Position numbers and translations under genes: made by a program
Notes under the pieces: generated by a model
Database searches by the model: none
Told to the model about the DNA's origin: nothing
Seen by the model: only the letters and a program-made list of their open reading frames with translations
Assembly (NCBI RefSeq): GCF_900113375.1
Contig: NZ_FOPC01000013.1
Location: forward strand, 1-64,000
Source of the DNA: Algoriphagus hitonicola
GTDB taxonomy: Bacteria > Bacteroidota > Bacteroidia > Cytophagales > Cyclobacteriaceae
Reading direction: 5' to 3'
DNA length: 64,000 nucleotides
Part shown: positions 51,558-61,179 of the stretch, one piece after another
Layout of the letters: every line of letters starts with the position of its first letter
How positions within the stretch are numbered: position 1 is the first letter of the stretch

Positions 51558-52502
51558 TCAGGAGATTCGGTATCCTCTTAGAAAATCTTCAGTTTTCATT
51601 CGTTTTTTGCCTTCCAGTTGTAATTCGAGGATTTCAAGCGGAACTGTCCCCGTTCCAATAAGAAAGGTGTTTTTGCCATCGGACCAAAATTCACCCGGAG
51701 CCAAGGCTTTTGAACTCTTATGAATTTTTGTCTTAAAAAACTTCCAGATTTTCCCCTCAAATTCTGCCCAAGCCGCAGGGTAGGGAGAGAGTCCTCTCAC
51801 CAGATTGTGAATGGAACTAGCATCTTGATTCCAATCAATTTTACCCGTTTCCTTAAATATTTTGGGAGCATGATGCAGCGCCTTACTTTCATCTTGAATC
51901 AAAGGCTTTAACTCATCTTTAGCAATAGCCTCGACCGTTTTCAGTACCAAATCCGAACCGACATTCATCAATTTTTCATAAACCGATCCCAAATCGTCTT
52001 CGGGAAGAATAGAGACTTTCTCTTGAAAAATGATGCTTCCGGTATCAATCTCATGCTTGAGAAAAAATGTAGTGACTCCGGTTTCTGTTTCCCCATTGAT
52101 AATCGCCCAATTGATCGGAGCGGCTCCACGGTAATCGGGCAGGAGTGAAGCATGGAGATTGAAGGTGCCCAAAGGCGGCATGCTCCAAACCGATTCGGGA
52201 AGCATACGAAATGCAACCACAATCTGAAGGTCTGCTTTAAGGTCTTTCAGTTCTTGCTGGAACTCCGGATTTTTGAGATTGGTCGGCTGGAGAATAGGAA
52301 TACCAAGTCGCTCGGCGGCTTGCTTGACGGGTGAACCCACTAGTTTTTGACCACGTCCCTGAGGTTTGTCCGGCGCAGTGATGACTCCCACCACATTCCA
52401 ACCGGCATCCACCAATTTTTCTAAGGCAGGGACCGCAAACTCCGGCGTACCCATGAATATAATTCGCAAATCCTCTTTTGACTTCACTTCCTTATTCAGC
52501 AT
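51558..52502 (-). CDS. fmt: Methionyl-tRNA formyltransferase
   Basis: A 314-residue Fmt that formylates initiator Met-tRNA with 10-formyl-tetrahydrofolate. FMGTPEFAVPALEKL is the N-terminal start of the fold, VVAFRMLPESVW and FNLHASLLPDYRGAAPINWA carry the catalytic Asn, His and the SLLP motif, and DTGSIIFQ the Asp. The C-terminal tRNA-binding domain is complete. The first ATG (52502) gives nine extra residues before the conserved start. No def gene is next to it. Confidence 0.94.
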   Translation of the reverse strand: MLNKEVKSKEDLRIIFMGTPEFAVPALEKLVDAGWNVVGVITAPDKPQGRGQKLVGSPVKQAAERLGIPILQPTNLKNPEFQQELKDLKADLQIVVAFRMLPESVWSMPPLGTFNLHASLLPDYRGAAPINWAIINGETETGVTTFFLKHEIDTGSIIFQEKVSILPEDDLGSVYEKLMNVGSDLVLKTVEAIAKDELKPLIQDESKALHHAPKIFKETGKIDWNQDASSIHNLVRGLSPYPAAWAEFEGKIWKFFKTKIHKSSKALAPGEFWSDGKNTFLIGTGTVPLEILELQLEGKKRMKTEDFLRGYRIS

Positions 52503-52600
52503 TCTCTTTCCAGTATTTTTTATGAGTTTTCTCTCCGTTATATTTCAGGAATTAACTAGCAAAAATCAATGCAAAAGCTCGGTTTAAGCTGTCTTCCCTC

Positions 52601-53782
52601 TCACTCGTAAATCAAATACTTCTCCCGCTTCCGCTTATATTCCTCCAAACCCGCTTTCCAGCTTTCTCGGATTTCTATCTCAGTTTTTCCTGCTAAAATC
52701 TGTTTTTTCAGTTCGTCGGTTCCTGCCAATGTATTGAAGAAATTATTGAAAAATTTCTCTTTCATCCCGGATTTTTGGTACGCGTCTAACAGGTACTTAA
52801 GTGTAAACTGATGATCCATTGATTCTCCGCGAAGATCCACACCATAGCACAATTTGTCCTGATGGGGCGGAGTCTTGGACATGCCGTCTATACTCACAGG
52901 CGTAAAGGTAAACTCCCCAAATTTAGGATCGGGATAGCCATACATCTGAAAGGGATCGTATGTTCCCCTGCCCAACGATATCACCGTACCTTCGAAGAAA
53001 CAGGTGCTTGGATACAGTTTGATGGCCAGGTCGCTCGGTAAATTGGGAGAAGGCTTTATCGGAAGGCTATATGCTTGGTCACGAGTCCAATTGGACACTG
53101 GAATAACTTCCAAATCAGCGGTAATTCCTCCTTTGAGCCATTTTTCTCCATTGATCATTTGGGCTAGCTCGCCTACAGTCAGGCCATGGACAACCGGAAT
53201 GGGATGCATGCCCACAAAAGATTCATAGCCGGGCTTTAGCATTGGGCCATCCACATAGCTACCGTTGGGATTGGGTCGATCAAAAATGATCACCTTTTTG
53301 CCCTGCTCAGCGCAGGCCTCCATCACATAATGCATCGTGCTGATGTAGGTGAAAAAACGGGTTCCCACATCCTGCAGGTCAAAAATAATAACATCGAGAT
53401 CTTGAATTTGATTCGCAGAAGGCTTTTTGTTACTTCCATAAAGCGAAATGATCGGTAAGCCTGTTTTTTGATCCACGCTATTGTCCACTTTTTCCCCGGC
53501 ATCTGCGGTGCCTCTGAATCCATGCTCCGGCACAAAAACCTTATTGATCTCAATTCCTTTTTCCAACAAAAAATCCACCACATGTTTATTATCCGACTGG
53601 GGGAGAATTGAGGTTTGATTGCCCACAATACCTACTTTTTTACCTTGAAGCATAGGCAAATACAAGTCACCTTGCTCGGCTCCGGTGAGAATTTGGGATT
53701 GAGCGATTGCGGTAGTCCATGCGGCTAAAAATAAAACCCCTGTCAAAAAGTGGGAAAGAACTGTATTTTTCATATGCTTCAT
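52601..53782 (-). CDS. namZ: Exo-beta-N-acetylmuramidase NamZ (DUF1343)
   Basis: A 393-residue secreted protein of the DUF1343 family, shown in Bacteroidota to be the exo-lytic muramidase NamZ that releases N-acetylmuramic acid from peptidoglycan fragments. A signal peptide is followed by VGIVGNQTSILPQ, VFVPEHGFRGTADAGEKV, DLQDVGTRFFTYISTM, GFRGTAD and LGRGTYDPFQMYGYP. ATG 53782 or 53773 fits; the frame is open for 112 codons further, but that part is antisense to the next gene and has no signal. It diverges from the permease gene over about 40 bp. Confidence 0.9.
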   Translation of the reverse strand: MKHMKNTVLSHFLTGVLFLAAWTTAIAQSQILTGAEQGDLYLPMLQGKKVGIVGNQTSILPQSDNKHVVDFLLEKGIEINKVFVPEHGFRGTADAGEKVDNSVDQKTGLPIISLYGSNKKPSANQIQDLDVIIFDLQDVGTRFFTYISTMHYVMEACAEQGKKVIIFDRPNPNGSYVDGPMLKPGYESFVGMHPIPVVHGLTVGELAQMINGEKWLKGGITADLEVIPVSNWTRDQAYSLPIKPSPNLPSDLAIKLYPSTCFFEGTVISLGRGTYDPFQMYGYPDPKFGEFTFTPVSIDGMSKTPPHQDKLCYGVDLRGESMDHQFTLKYLLDAYQKSGMKEKFFNNFFNTLAGTDELKKQILAGKTEIEIRESWKAGLEEYKRKREKYLIYE

Positions 53783-53821
53783 AGTATTTTGCGCTGCGTT
53801 TAGACAAATTAAATCACTCTC

Positions 53822-55036
53822 TTGAACCTTTCCTATTTCATAGCCAAAAGAATCAGTTTTAAAGGAAGCGGAGGTTTCTCCAAAACCATCCATCGCATAG
53901 CTGTGGGAAGTTTGGCTTTGGGACTGGGCGTATCTATGTTGTCTTTCATGGTGTTGGGAGGCTTCCAAAAAACGGTTTCCGATCGGGTGTATGGATTTAC
54001 GGGGCATTATCAGATTCAGCGCTTTAGCATGAGCAATGCTTTTGAAGAATTGCCATTTTCGCAGAAGTCTGAGTTTTCGGAGAAAAAAAACGAATTGGAT
54101 TTTGTCGAAAAAACCCAATCATTTGCGCATAAGGCCGCCCTGATCAAAGGAGATGAGGAAGTCGAAGGCGTGCTCATGAAAGGCGTCGGGCAGGATTTTG
54201 ATACCTTGGCATTTCAGGAATACCTAATCGAAGGTCGGATGATTCAGATTCCTGACGAGGGTACTTCCAACGAAATTATGCTAAGTCTATTCATCGCTAA
54301 TCGATTGCAGCTGAATGTGGGGGATCGGATTATTCTCTATTTTGTACAGGATCCGCCCCGATACCGTCGTGTGGAAGTAGTGGGGATTTATGAAACTTTT
54401 TTGGAAAATTTTGATGAAAAAATTGTCATCGGAGAACTTCAAACCATTCGAAATCTCAATGGCTGGAAAGCAGACCAAATCGGAGGATTGGAGGTTTTTG
54501 TAAATCAGGATCCAAGCGAAGAAATGAGTTTTGATATGGAAAAAATCCTGGATCTTGACCTGAAACTTATCAACTCTCAAGAAAAATATTTGGAGATTTT
54601 TGACTGGCTTAAGTTGTTGGATACCAATGTGTACGTGTTTATTAGTTTAATCGGTTTTGTGGCAATCTTCAATATGGGAGCGATCCTGTTTATCCTGATC
54701 ATGGAGCGTACCCAGATGATTGGGTTGCTTAAAGCACTAGGCGCCAAAAATGCCCAAATCCGTCGGATTTTCTTCTGGAACGGCATGCGGATTTTGGGAC
54801 GTGGATTGGTGATCGGAAACGCTATTGGTTTGGGACTTGGATTTTTACAATACCAGTTTCGCTTGATTCCATTGGATGCGGAAAGCTACTACATGGGTTA
54901 TGTACCCATTGATTGGAATTGGCCTGTTTTTGTGCTGTTGAATTTGGGTATTGCTGTTTTGACTGCGATGGTGCTTTGGATTCCTGTGGTGGTTATTTCA
55001 CGGGTGAATCCCATTCAATCGATTCGCTTTGATTGA
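53822..55036 (+). CDS. LolC/E-like ABC transporter permease
   Basis: A 404-residue FtsX-like inner-membrane protein with four membrane segments (about 30-50, 275-300, 320-350, 370-400) and a large periplasmic domain between the first two. MNLSYFIAKRISF and FSKTIHRIAVGSLALGLGVSMLSFMVLGGFQ match lipoprotein-releasing permeases; TQMIGLLKALGAKNAQIRRIFFWNG is the coupling helix. The start is TTG 53822, the only codon that yields the family's N-terminus. The ATPase (LolD) is not nearby. It likely extracts lipoproteins from the inner membrane. Confidence 0.88.
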   Translation: MNLSYFIAKRISFKGSGGFSKTIHRIAVGSLALGLGVSMLSFMVLGGFQKTVSDRVYGFTGHYQIQRFSMSNAFEELPFSQKSEFSEKKNELDFVEKTQSFAHKAALIKGDEEVEGVLMKGVGQDFDTLAFQEYLIEGRMIQIPDEGTSNEIMLSLFIANRLQLNVGDRIILYFVQDPPRYRRVEVVGIYETFLENFDEKIVIGELQTIRNLNGWKADQIGGLEVFVNQDPSEEMSFDMEKILDLDLKLINSQEKYLEIFDWLKLLDTNVYVFISLIGFVAIFNMGAILFILIMERTQMIGLLKALGAKNAQIRRIFFWNGMRILGRGLVIGNAIGLGLGFLQYQFRLIPLDAESYYMGYVPIDWNWPVFVLLNLGIAVLTAMVLWIPVVVISRVNPIQSIRFD

Positions 55037-55766
55037 GTTTGTAGGGCGAAAAAATACTTTTGATTTTCATCCATATCACTCCAATTACAGCTTCCTTAAA
55101 AATTCCCTTGCTCATTTTTGACGTTCCTTTGGTTCGGTCTGTAAAAATGATCGGCACCTCTGTGATTTTAAATCCGAGTTTCCATGCGGTAAATTTCATT
55201 TCGATCTGAAAAGCATAGCCGATGAATCGGATATTTTCTAGCCTAATCCCTTCCAAAACGGAACGATGATAACATTTAAATCCTGCCGTAGCATCTTTGA
55301 TCGGTAGTCCCGTGATGAATTTGACATAAACGGAGGCGAAATAAGACATCAGGACGCGTCCGATAGGCCAGTTGACTACATTGACACCCGTGATGTATCG
55401 GGAACCAATTGCCATATCGTAGCTATCCACTGAGCAGGCCTCATAAAGTCGGCTGAGGTCCTTGGGATCATGAGAAAAATCCGCATCCATTTCAAAAATG
55501 TAATCGTAGCGGTTTGCCAGTGCCCATTGAAAGCCTAGAATATAAGCAGTTCCTAATCCCAACTTACCCTCTCGCTCCAACAGGTGAAGTCGATTTGGAA
55601 ATTGATCCTGAAATCCTTTTACAATTTCGGCGGTTCCATCCGGAGAACCATCATCGATAATCAACAGCTCAAAATTGCCATTTAAGTCCATGACCTGATG
55701 GATCATTTCAGCGATGTTTTCACATTCGTTGTAGGTCGGAATGATGACGAGTTTGCGGTGTTTCAT
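54993..55766 (-). CDS. Polyprenol-phosphate mannosyl/glucosyltransferase (GT2)
   Basis: A 257-residue GT2 of the dolichol-phosphate mannose synthase group: VIIPTYNECENI, LLIIDDGSPDGTAEIV, MDADFSHDP (the DxD motif), GSRYITG and DATAGFKCY. It has no multi-TM tail, so it works as a peripheral enzyme that loads a sugar on a polyprenol carrier. ATG 55766 fits the family; the frame opens further upstream only from TTG. Its 3' end overlaps the permease gene by 44 bp, tail-to-tail. Confidence 0.87.
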   Translation of the reverse strand: MKHRKLVIIPTYNECENIAEMIHQVMDLNGNFELLIIDDGSPDGTAEIVKGFQDQFPNRLHLLEREGKLGLGTAYILGFQWALANRYDYIFEMDADFSHDPKDLSRLYEACSVDSYDMAIGSRYITGVNVVNWPIGRVLMSYFASVYVKFITGLPIKDATAGFKCYHRSVLEGIRLENIRFIGYAFQIEMKFTAWKLGFKITEVPIIFTDRTKGTSKMSKGIFKEAVIGVIWMKIKSIFSPYKLNQSESIEWDSPVK

Positions 55767-55865
55767 TTTAAATACAAAGTCCAAAAGTAAGAGATAGCGG
55801 GAGTTTTTGAAGAATGGTGCTTGCAAATTTTACTTAAAAGCTACATTTGTGGCAAAATTCACCCT

Positions 55866-56744
55866 ATGTCTACCAAAATTGCGATCGTCAGTTATTTTTC
55901 CACAGGAGCCTATGACGCCAATACCGTCAACGAAGATGAGATCCTTTCGGGGATTTTAACCGATTTAGGTTTTACCAATGAAATCGTTCCTTGGTCAGAT
56001 CCACAAGCAGATTGGACCCAGTATTCGACGCTACTGATCAAATCGGTCTGGGATTATTTTGATTATTATCCGGAGTTTTTAAACTGGCTAGAAAAAATCA
56101 AGGATTTGGGAATTCCGGTCTTAAATGATCTGGATACGATTCGCTGGAATAGCTCTAAATCTTATTTATTAGAAATCGCCGAAAAAGGATTCCCGGTGAT
56201 CTCAGGGATGCTTTTGGAAAAAGGCAAGCTGCCTAATAATGAGGCGATCCGAGAGCAAATCCAGCAGGAAATGGTCGTGGTCAAGCCTTTGGTCAGTGGT
56301 GGAGCTAAGAATACCTTTAAAATTTCGCTTTCGGATTGGGATAATTTCCTTCCCAAATTGACTCCTTTGTTAGAAGATGAGTCATTTTTGGTACAGCCTT
56401 TTGTGGCCGAAGTAGCTGAGGTAGGTGAGTATTCGCTTCTATTTTTCAACGGAGTGTTTTCGCATGCCGTCTTAAAAACGCCCGCTAAAGCCGATTTTAG
56501 AGTTCAGCATTATTTCGGTGGTACAATTAAGGTCATAGAACCTGATCCAGAAATGCTCGAATCTGCCAAGCGATTGATTCGTGAATTTGCCCCCAATTCG
56601 CTTTATGCCCGCGTAGATGGAGTTCTAGTCAATGGCGAATTTCACTTAATGGAATTGGAACTCATCGAACCGTATCTGTTTCTCGCCTTGACTCCCGAGG
56701 CTATCCCAAATTACATCACCGCACTCAGGGAACGTTTGCTCTGA
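55866..56744 (+). CDS. ATP-grasp enzyme of unknown substrate
   Basis: A 292-residue ATP-grasp protein. The ATP-binding region includes MVVVKPLVSGGAKNTFKIS, DESFLVQPFVAEVAEVGEYSLLF and ARVDGVLVNGEFHLMELELIEPYLFL, the last with the Glu/Asp/Asn metal-binding set. This style is shared by RimK, DcsG and similar amide- or peptide-ligase enzymes. The N-terminal part (IAIVSYFSTGAYD) is a pre-ATP-grasp Rossmann-like fold. Substrates unknown; no clear biosynthetic neighbours. ATG 55866 chosen, since codons upstream do not fit the fold. Confidence 0.8.
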   Translation: MSTKIAIVSYFSTGAYDANTVNEDEILSGILTDLGFTNEIVPWSDPQADWTQYSTLLIKSVWDYFDYYPEFLNWLEKIKDLGIPVLNDLDTIRWNSSKSYLLEIAEKGFPVISGMLLEKGKLPNNEAIREQIQQEMVVVKPLVSGGAKNTFKISLSDWDNFLPKLTPLLEDESFLVQPFVAEVAEVGEYSLLFFNGVFSHAVLKTPAKADFRVQHYFGGTIKVIEPDPEMLESAKRLIREFAPNSLYARVDGVLVNGEFHLMELELIEPYLFLALTPEAIPNYITALRERLL

Positions 56745-57542
56745 TCAGCTGCAAAGATCCAAATGGCTTTGGGCATAATCCGAACCTCTATTAGCTGCTT
56801 CCTGAATCAATCGGCAGCCTTGAGAATCCCCGAGTTGGGTTAGGCAAATCCCTTTTTTGGCTAAGGCTTCGACATGATTGGGGTTTTGTTTCAAAACCGC
56901 TTCAAAATCCTCCAGAGCCCACTCGAGATAGCCTACATGCATCAGCGCAAAACCCCGATTGTACCGACCCACGACATTGTCAGGCTCGTATTGTACATAG
57001 GAGTTGAAGGAGGCCGCACAGCCGAGTACATCTCCCAACATGGCTCTGGCCATGCCCTGATAAAAATGCAGCTTGGGATCCTTTCGATTGATATCGCGGG
57101 CTTTCATAAAAAATTCTTCTGCCAATCTGTAGTTCTCATTGATCAAAAGTGTCCTTGCCAAAAGGTATAAAATCTCATAATCCTCAGGATCTTTATTGGC
57201 TGCATTGAGTAGGGCGAGTTCTGCGTCTTTATAGTTTTTTTGATTAAAATAAATTTTTCCTATCCCTGCAAAAGCTTGGGCATAATCTCTATCCAGATCA
57301 ATAATTCGCTCATAATCCGCGATTGCTTCCGGAATACGGTCCAATTCCTCATAAGACCTCGCCCTGAGATGCAGCGCCTTAAGGTCTGTCACATTGAAAA
57401 AAAGGTAGTTGTTTAGTTTGGACACAACTTCCTCGTATTCCTGATTTTTGAATAAGCTTTCGGCTTCATTTAAGGTAGACTGACAGGAACAAAGCCAAAA
57501 AGTTATCAGTACAATAGTTGGTATATGAATTTTTCGTAGCAT
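56745..57542 (-). CDS. TPR-repeat lipoprotein
   Basis: A 265-residue lipoprotein with lipobox LCSC (Cys20) and about six TPR units between residues 35 and 245 (for example AIADYERIIDLDRDYAQAF, ALEDFEAVLKQNPNHVEAL). TPRs bind peptides or scaffold envelope complexes; no partner is evident. It ends tail-to-tail with the ATP-grasp gene with no spacer, and lies just after hisB on the same strand. Confidence 0.78.
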   Translation of the reverse strand: MLRKIHIPTIVLITFWLCSCQSTLNEAESLFKNQEYEEVVSKLNNYLFFNVTDLKALHLRARSYEELDRIPEAIADYERIIDLDRDYAQAFAGIGKIYFNQKNYKDAELALLNAANKDPEDYEILYLLARTLLINENYRLAEEFFMKARDINRKDPKLHFYQGMARAMLGDVLGCAASFNSYVQYEPDNVVGRYNRGFALMHVGYLEWALEDFEAVLKQNPNHVEALAKKGICLTQLGDSQGCRLIQEAANRGSDYAQSHLDLCS

Positions 57543-57619
57543 GCTTAAATAAACAAAAAAATAAAGGGATAGAAAATAATTTTTTGAAATATTTTCTATC
57601 CCTTACAACTAATTTAAAA

Positions 57620-58717
57620 TCAAAGCACCCCTTTGGTCGAGGGCAATTGATCAAGATTTTTGGGATCTTTCTGGACAGCCATTTTGATTGCACGGGCCAA
57701 TCCCTTGAAAATCGCTTCGATTTTATGGTGCTCATTTTCACCTTCTGCTTTAATATTCAGGTTGCATTTGGCGGTATCGGAGAAGGATTTGAAGAAATGA
57801 TAAAACATCTCCGTGGGCATTTCCCCGATTTTTTCCCGATTGAATTTAGCATCCCATACACACCAGGGTCTTCCCCCAAAATCAATGGCAACCTGTGCTA
57901 AGACATCATCCATGGGAAGCAAAAATCCATAGCGGTAAATTCCCTTTTTATCCCCAAGAGCTTTCAGATAAGCTTCACCCAACGCTAATGCGGTGTCTTC
58001 GATCGTATGATGCTCATCGATCTGAAGATCGCCCTTGACTTGAATCTCCAAGTCGGTCGAACCGTGCTTTCCAAGCTGCTCGAGCATATGGTCAAAGAAA
58101 TGCAAACCCGTAGAAATCTTGCATTTGCCACTGCCATCTAAATTGAGTTTGATGTAAATATCTGTTTCCGAGGTGGTCCGTTTGACTTCAGCCACTCGAG
58201 GCGGAAATTTCAAAAAGCGGTAAATTTCATCCCAATCCTGGGTGGAGAGCTCGGCATCATCCTGATTTTCACCGATAAAAATCGCCTTGGCTCCCAGATT
58301 TTTCGCAAGTTGAATATCAGTCAACCGATCACCGATCACATAGCTTGAAGCTAAATCATACTCATCAGAGAAATAGTTTTGAAGCAATCCAATTCGTGGT
58401 TTTCGGGTTGGTAGGTTTTCATGCTCAAAGCTTTTGTCAATATGAATCGCTTTGAATATGACGTTTTCCTGCTCTAGGGTTTTAAGCATTTTGTATTGTG
58501 CCGGCCAAAAATCTTTTTCAGGAAAAGAATCCGTTCCCAATCCATCTTGATTGGTGACCATAACTAACTCATAATCGGTTTCCTCGGCAATTTTCCGAAG
58601 GTTGGAAATCGCTTTGGGGACAAATTCCAGCTTTTCTAAGCTATCCACCTGAAAGTCAGTAGGCGGTTCCTTGATGATGGTTCCGTCCCGATCTATAAAT
58701 AATACTTTCTTTTTCAT
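57620..58717 (-). CDS. hisB: Bifunctional histidinol-phosphatase / IGP dehydratase
   Basis: A 365-residue fusion. The N-terminal HAD phosphatase (1-165) has [22 protein letters not shown] and [14 protein letters not shown]. The C-terminal dehydratase has [31 protein letters not shown] and [21 protein letters not shown] with the manganese-binding histidines. It performs steps 6 and 8 of histidine synthesis. The zinc-binding Cys loop of E. coli HisB is absent here: [15 protein letters not shown] has none of its cysteines. It is separated from hisC by 91 bp. Confidence 0.94.
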   Translation of the reverse strand: MKKKVLFIDRDGTIIKEPPTDFQVDSLEKLEFVPKAISNLRKIAEETDYELVMVTNQDGLGTDSFPEKDFWPAQYKMLKTLEQENVIFKAIHIDKSFEHENLPTRKPRIGLLQNYFSDEYDLASSYVIGDRLTDIQLAKNLGAKAIFIGENQDDAELSTQDWDEIYRFLKFPPRVAEVKRTTSETDIYIKLNLDGSGKCKISTGLHFFDHMLEQLGKHGSTDLEIQVKGDLQIDEHHTIEDTALALGEAYLKALGDKKGIYRYGFLLPMDDVLAQVAIDFGGRPWCVWDAKFNREKIGEMPTEMFYHFFKSFSDTAKCNLNIKAEGENEHHKIEAIFKGLARAIKMAVQKDPKNLDQLPSTKGVL

Positions 58718-58808
58718 TTAAAATTTATGATTTAGGAGCACCTTAGTTGCTCTTATTTTTCTTTATTTCTTTTGAAAATATCGAAGTAAGTCTAATAATT
58801 CTTAGTTT

Positions 58809-59873
58809 TTAATTTTCGATTTCGGCAAAGACTTTATTCAGTGCGGTCAAAAGCATCTCATTTTCAAACCGGGTACCCACCGTAATTCGCAGACAATCTT
58901 CACAGAGAATCACTTTAGACCGGTTGCGAACAATGATTTTTGCGTTAATCAGTGCATTATATACTTCATTTGCATTCGGAATTTTGATCAAAAGGAAATT
59001 AGCCTGTGAGGGGTAAACTTTTTGAACGAAGGTCAATTCTTTTAGTTCCTTTGCCAAAAAGGCTCTTTCCTCCAGAATCTCCGCAATCATCCGGTTTACT
59101 TTTCCAATATTTTGAATCGCCTTGAGAACTGTATCCTGAGTCAAACCCGAAATATTGTAAGGCGGCTTGATCAAATTAAGGATCCGGATGAGTTCTTGAG
59201 AGGCAAAGGCCATTCCCAGGCGGAGTGAGGCAAGTCCCCAGGCTTTGGAGAAAGTCTGCATGACGAGTAAGTTGGGAAACTCAGCCATTTCAGTAGTAAA
59301 GCTAGGTTCATCATTGAAGTCGATGTAGGCTTCGTCCACCACGACCAACCCATTAAATTCTCGAATGATTCGCTGGATCTCCGTTCGAAGTAGTTTATTC
59401 CCGCTTGGATTATTAGGGCTACAGATGAAAATGATTTTGGTGTTGGAGTCCACTTGATCCAAAATCCGATCGGTCTGCAACTGAAAATCCGAGGTGAGCG
59501 GTACTTTTCTGGTTTCTACATCATTGATCGCCGCGCTGACCTCATACATTCCATAGGTCGGAGGTAGAAGAATCACATTGTCAATTCCTGGTCGACAAAA
59601 TGCCCGAAACAGCAAATCGATGGCCTCATCCGATCCATTCCCCAAGAAAATCTGATCTGATTTGACCTGTTTGATTTTAGCAATCTCAGCTTTCAATTGC
59701 TGCTGATAGGGATCGGGATAGCGGTTGAAATCCTGCTCAGTAATCGAACCATAGGGATTTTCATTGGCATCCAGAAATATGCCTTCCTTGCCACTATACT
59801 CATCCCTTGCTGAGGTGTAAGGTTGGATTTTGGCAATGTGTGGCCGCAAAAGGGACTTGAGCTCAAAACTCAT
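58809..59873 (-). CDS. hisC: Histidinol-phosphate aminotransferase
   Basis: A 354-residue fold-type I PLP enzyme that makes histidinol phosphate from imidazole acetol phosphate and glutamate. EGIFLDANENPYGS is the N-terminal signature, FICSPNNPSGN and VVDEAYIDF bind PLP, and TFSKAWGLASLRLG carries the Schiff-base Lys. Its ATG overlaps the hisD stop (ATGA). Confidence 0.95.
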   Translation of the reverse strand: MSFELKSLLRPHIAKIQPYTSARDEYSGKEGIFLDANENPYGSITEQDFNRYPDPYQQQLKAEIAKIKQVKSDQIFLGNGSDEAIDLLFRAFCRPGIDNVILLPPTYGMYEVSAAINDVETRKVPLTSDFQLQTDRILDQVDSNTKIIFICSPNNPSGNKLLRTEIQRIIREFNGLVVVDEAYIDFNDEPSFTTEMAEFPNLLVMQTFSKAWGLASLRLGMAFASQELIRILNLIKPPYNISGLTQDTVLKAIQNIGKVNRMIAEILEERAFLAKELKELTFVQKVYPSQANFLLIKIPNANEVYNALINAKIIVRNRSKVILCEDCLRITVGTRFENEMLLTALNKVFAEIEN

Positions 59874-61165
59874 AAGTTGTTTTCTTTCAGGTAATTGAGT
59901 CGAATGGTCACCGCATTTTTATGTGCGTCGAGTAATTCATTTTCTGCCATGATTTCTACCGTAGGTCCCAAGTTTTTAAGTCCCTCTGCACTGATCTTTT
60001 GATAGGTGATTTTTTTGACAAAAGAGTCAAGCGAAACACCGCTGTAATTTCGCGCATAGCCATAAGTTGGAAGCGTGTGATTGGTGCCCGAAGCATAATC
60101 TCCAGCCGATTCCGGGGTATAATTTCCGATGAAAACCGAACCGGCGTTTATGATGCCAGCTACCACTTCCTCTTCGTTTTTCACAGCAATGATCAAGTGC
60201 TCAGGCGCATAATCGTTGATCAAAGCAAGAGCATCCTGTTGAGTTTCGAGCACGACAGCTACCGAATTATTCAGTGCTTTTTTAGCGATATCTTTACGGG
60301 AAAGGTTTTCCAATTGCTTATTGACTTCTTTGAGCACCTTTTTGGCAAATTTTTCAGAATGAGTAACCAAAACCACTTGGGAATCTACGCCATGCTCTGC
60401 CTGAGATAATAAATCCGCTGCCACGAATGAAGGAATAGCGGAGTCATCAGCATAAACCAAAACCTCAGATGGTCCGGCAGGCATATCAATCGCTACCCCA
60501 TATTTTGTGGCCAATTGTTTGGCTGCGGTGACAAATTGATTTCCCGGACCAAAGATTTTATCCACTTGCGGTACCGACTCAGTCCCAAACGTCAAGGCCG
60601 CGATGGCTTGAGCCCCACCGGCTTTGACGATTTTGTGGATGCCAATAAGTTGTGCGGTAAAGAGGATGGCAGGATGAACTTTACCTTCCCGGTTTGGCGG
60701 CGTGCAGAGTACAATTTCTTGGCAACCTGCGATTTTAGCAGGAATGCCCAGCATAAGTACGGTACTAAATAGGGGAGCGGTTCCTCCTGGAATATACAGT
60801 CCCACTCGCTGAACAGGAACGTTTTTTCTCCTGCAAATTACGCCAGGCATGACCTCCTCGACGAGTTCAGGACTGGATTGCGCTTGGTGAAACCGTTCGA
60901 TATTCTTTTTGGCAGTTTCTATAGCTGTACGGAGTATAGGGTCCAAAGCCGCTGTAGCAACTTTGATTTCTTCCTCCCCAACCAAAAGAGAGTCAAGATC
61001 AACATGATCGTATTCGTGCGCAAATTTATACAAGGCCTTGTCTCCGTTTCGTTTGACTTTACGGAGAATCGGCTTGACGATTTTATTGATATCCTTGGTT
61101 TTGAATACTGGTCTGGCCAGTTCTTTTTTCCAAGAGGAAGGGGCAGGATTTACAAGAATGTTCAT
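59870..61165 (-). CDS. hisD: Histidinol dehydrogenase
   Basis: A 431-residue zinc enzyme that oxidises histidinol to histidine in two steps with NAD. YIPGGTAPLFSTVLM, FGPGNQFVTAAKQL, IDMPAGPSEVLVYAD and DLLSQAEHGVDSQVVLVT are present, the last with the zinc-binding Gln and His; EHL near DYAPEHLI has the catalytic pair, and GTNHTLPTYGYARNYSG ends the site. It lies 14 bp after hisG. Confidence 0.96.
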   Translation of the reverse strand: MNILVNPAPSSWKKELARPVFKTKDINKIVKPILRKVKRNGDKALYKFAHEYDHVDLDSLLVGEEEIKVATAALDPILRTAIETAKKNIERFHQAQSSPELVEEVMPGVICRRKNVPVQRVGLYIPGGTAPLFSTVLMLGIPAKIAGCQEIVLCTPPNREGKVHPAILFTAQLIGIHKIVKAGGAQAIAALTFGTESVPQVDKIFGPGNQFVTAAKQLATKYGVAIDMPAGPSEVLVYADDSAIPSFVAADLLSQAEHGVDSQVVLVTHSEKFAKKVLKEVNKQLENLSRKDIAKKALNNSVAVVLETQQDALALINDYAPEHLIIAVKNEEEVVAGIINAGSVFIGNYTPESAGDYASGTNHTLPTYGYARNYSGVSLDSFVKKITYQKISAEGLKNLGPTVEIMAENELLDAHKNAVTIRLNYLKENNL

Positions 61166-61179
61166 AGGTAGTCAAAAGG

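Noticed and set aside
53783..54118. 112-codon N-terminal extension of namZ
   Set aside because: It is antisense to the permease gene, precedes a clear signal peptide, and the family starts at about 53782.
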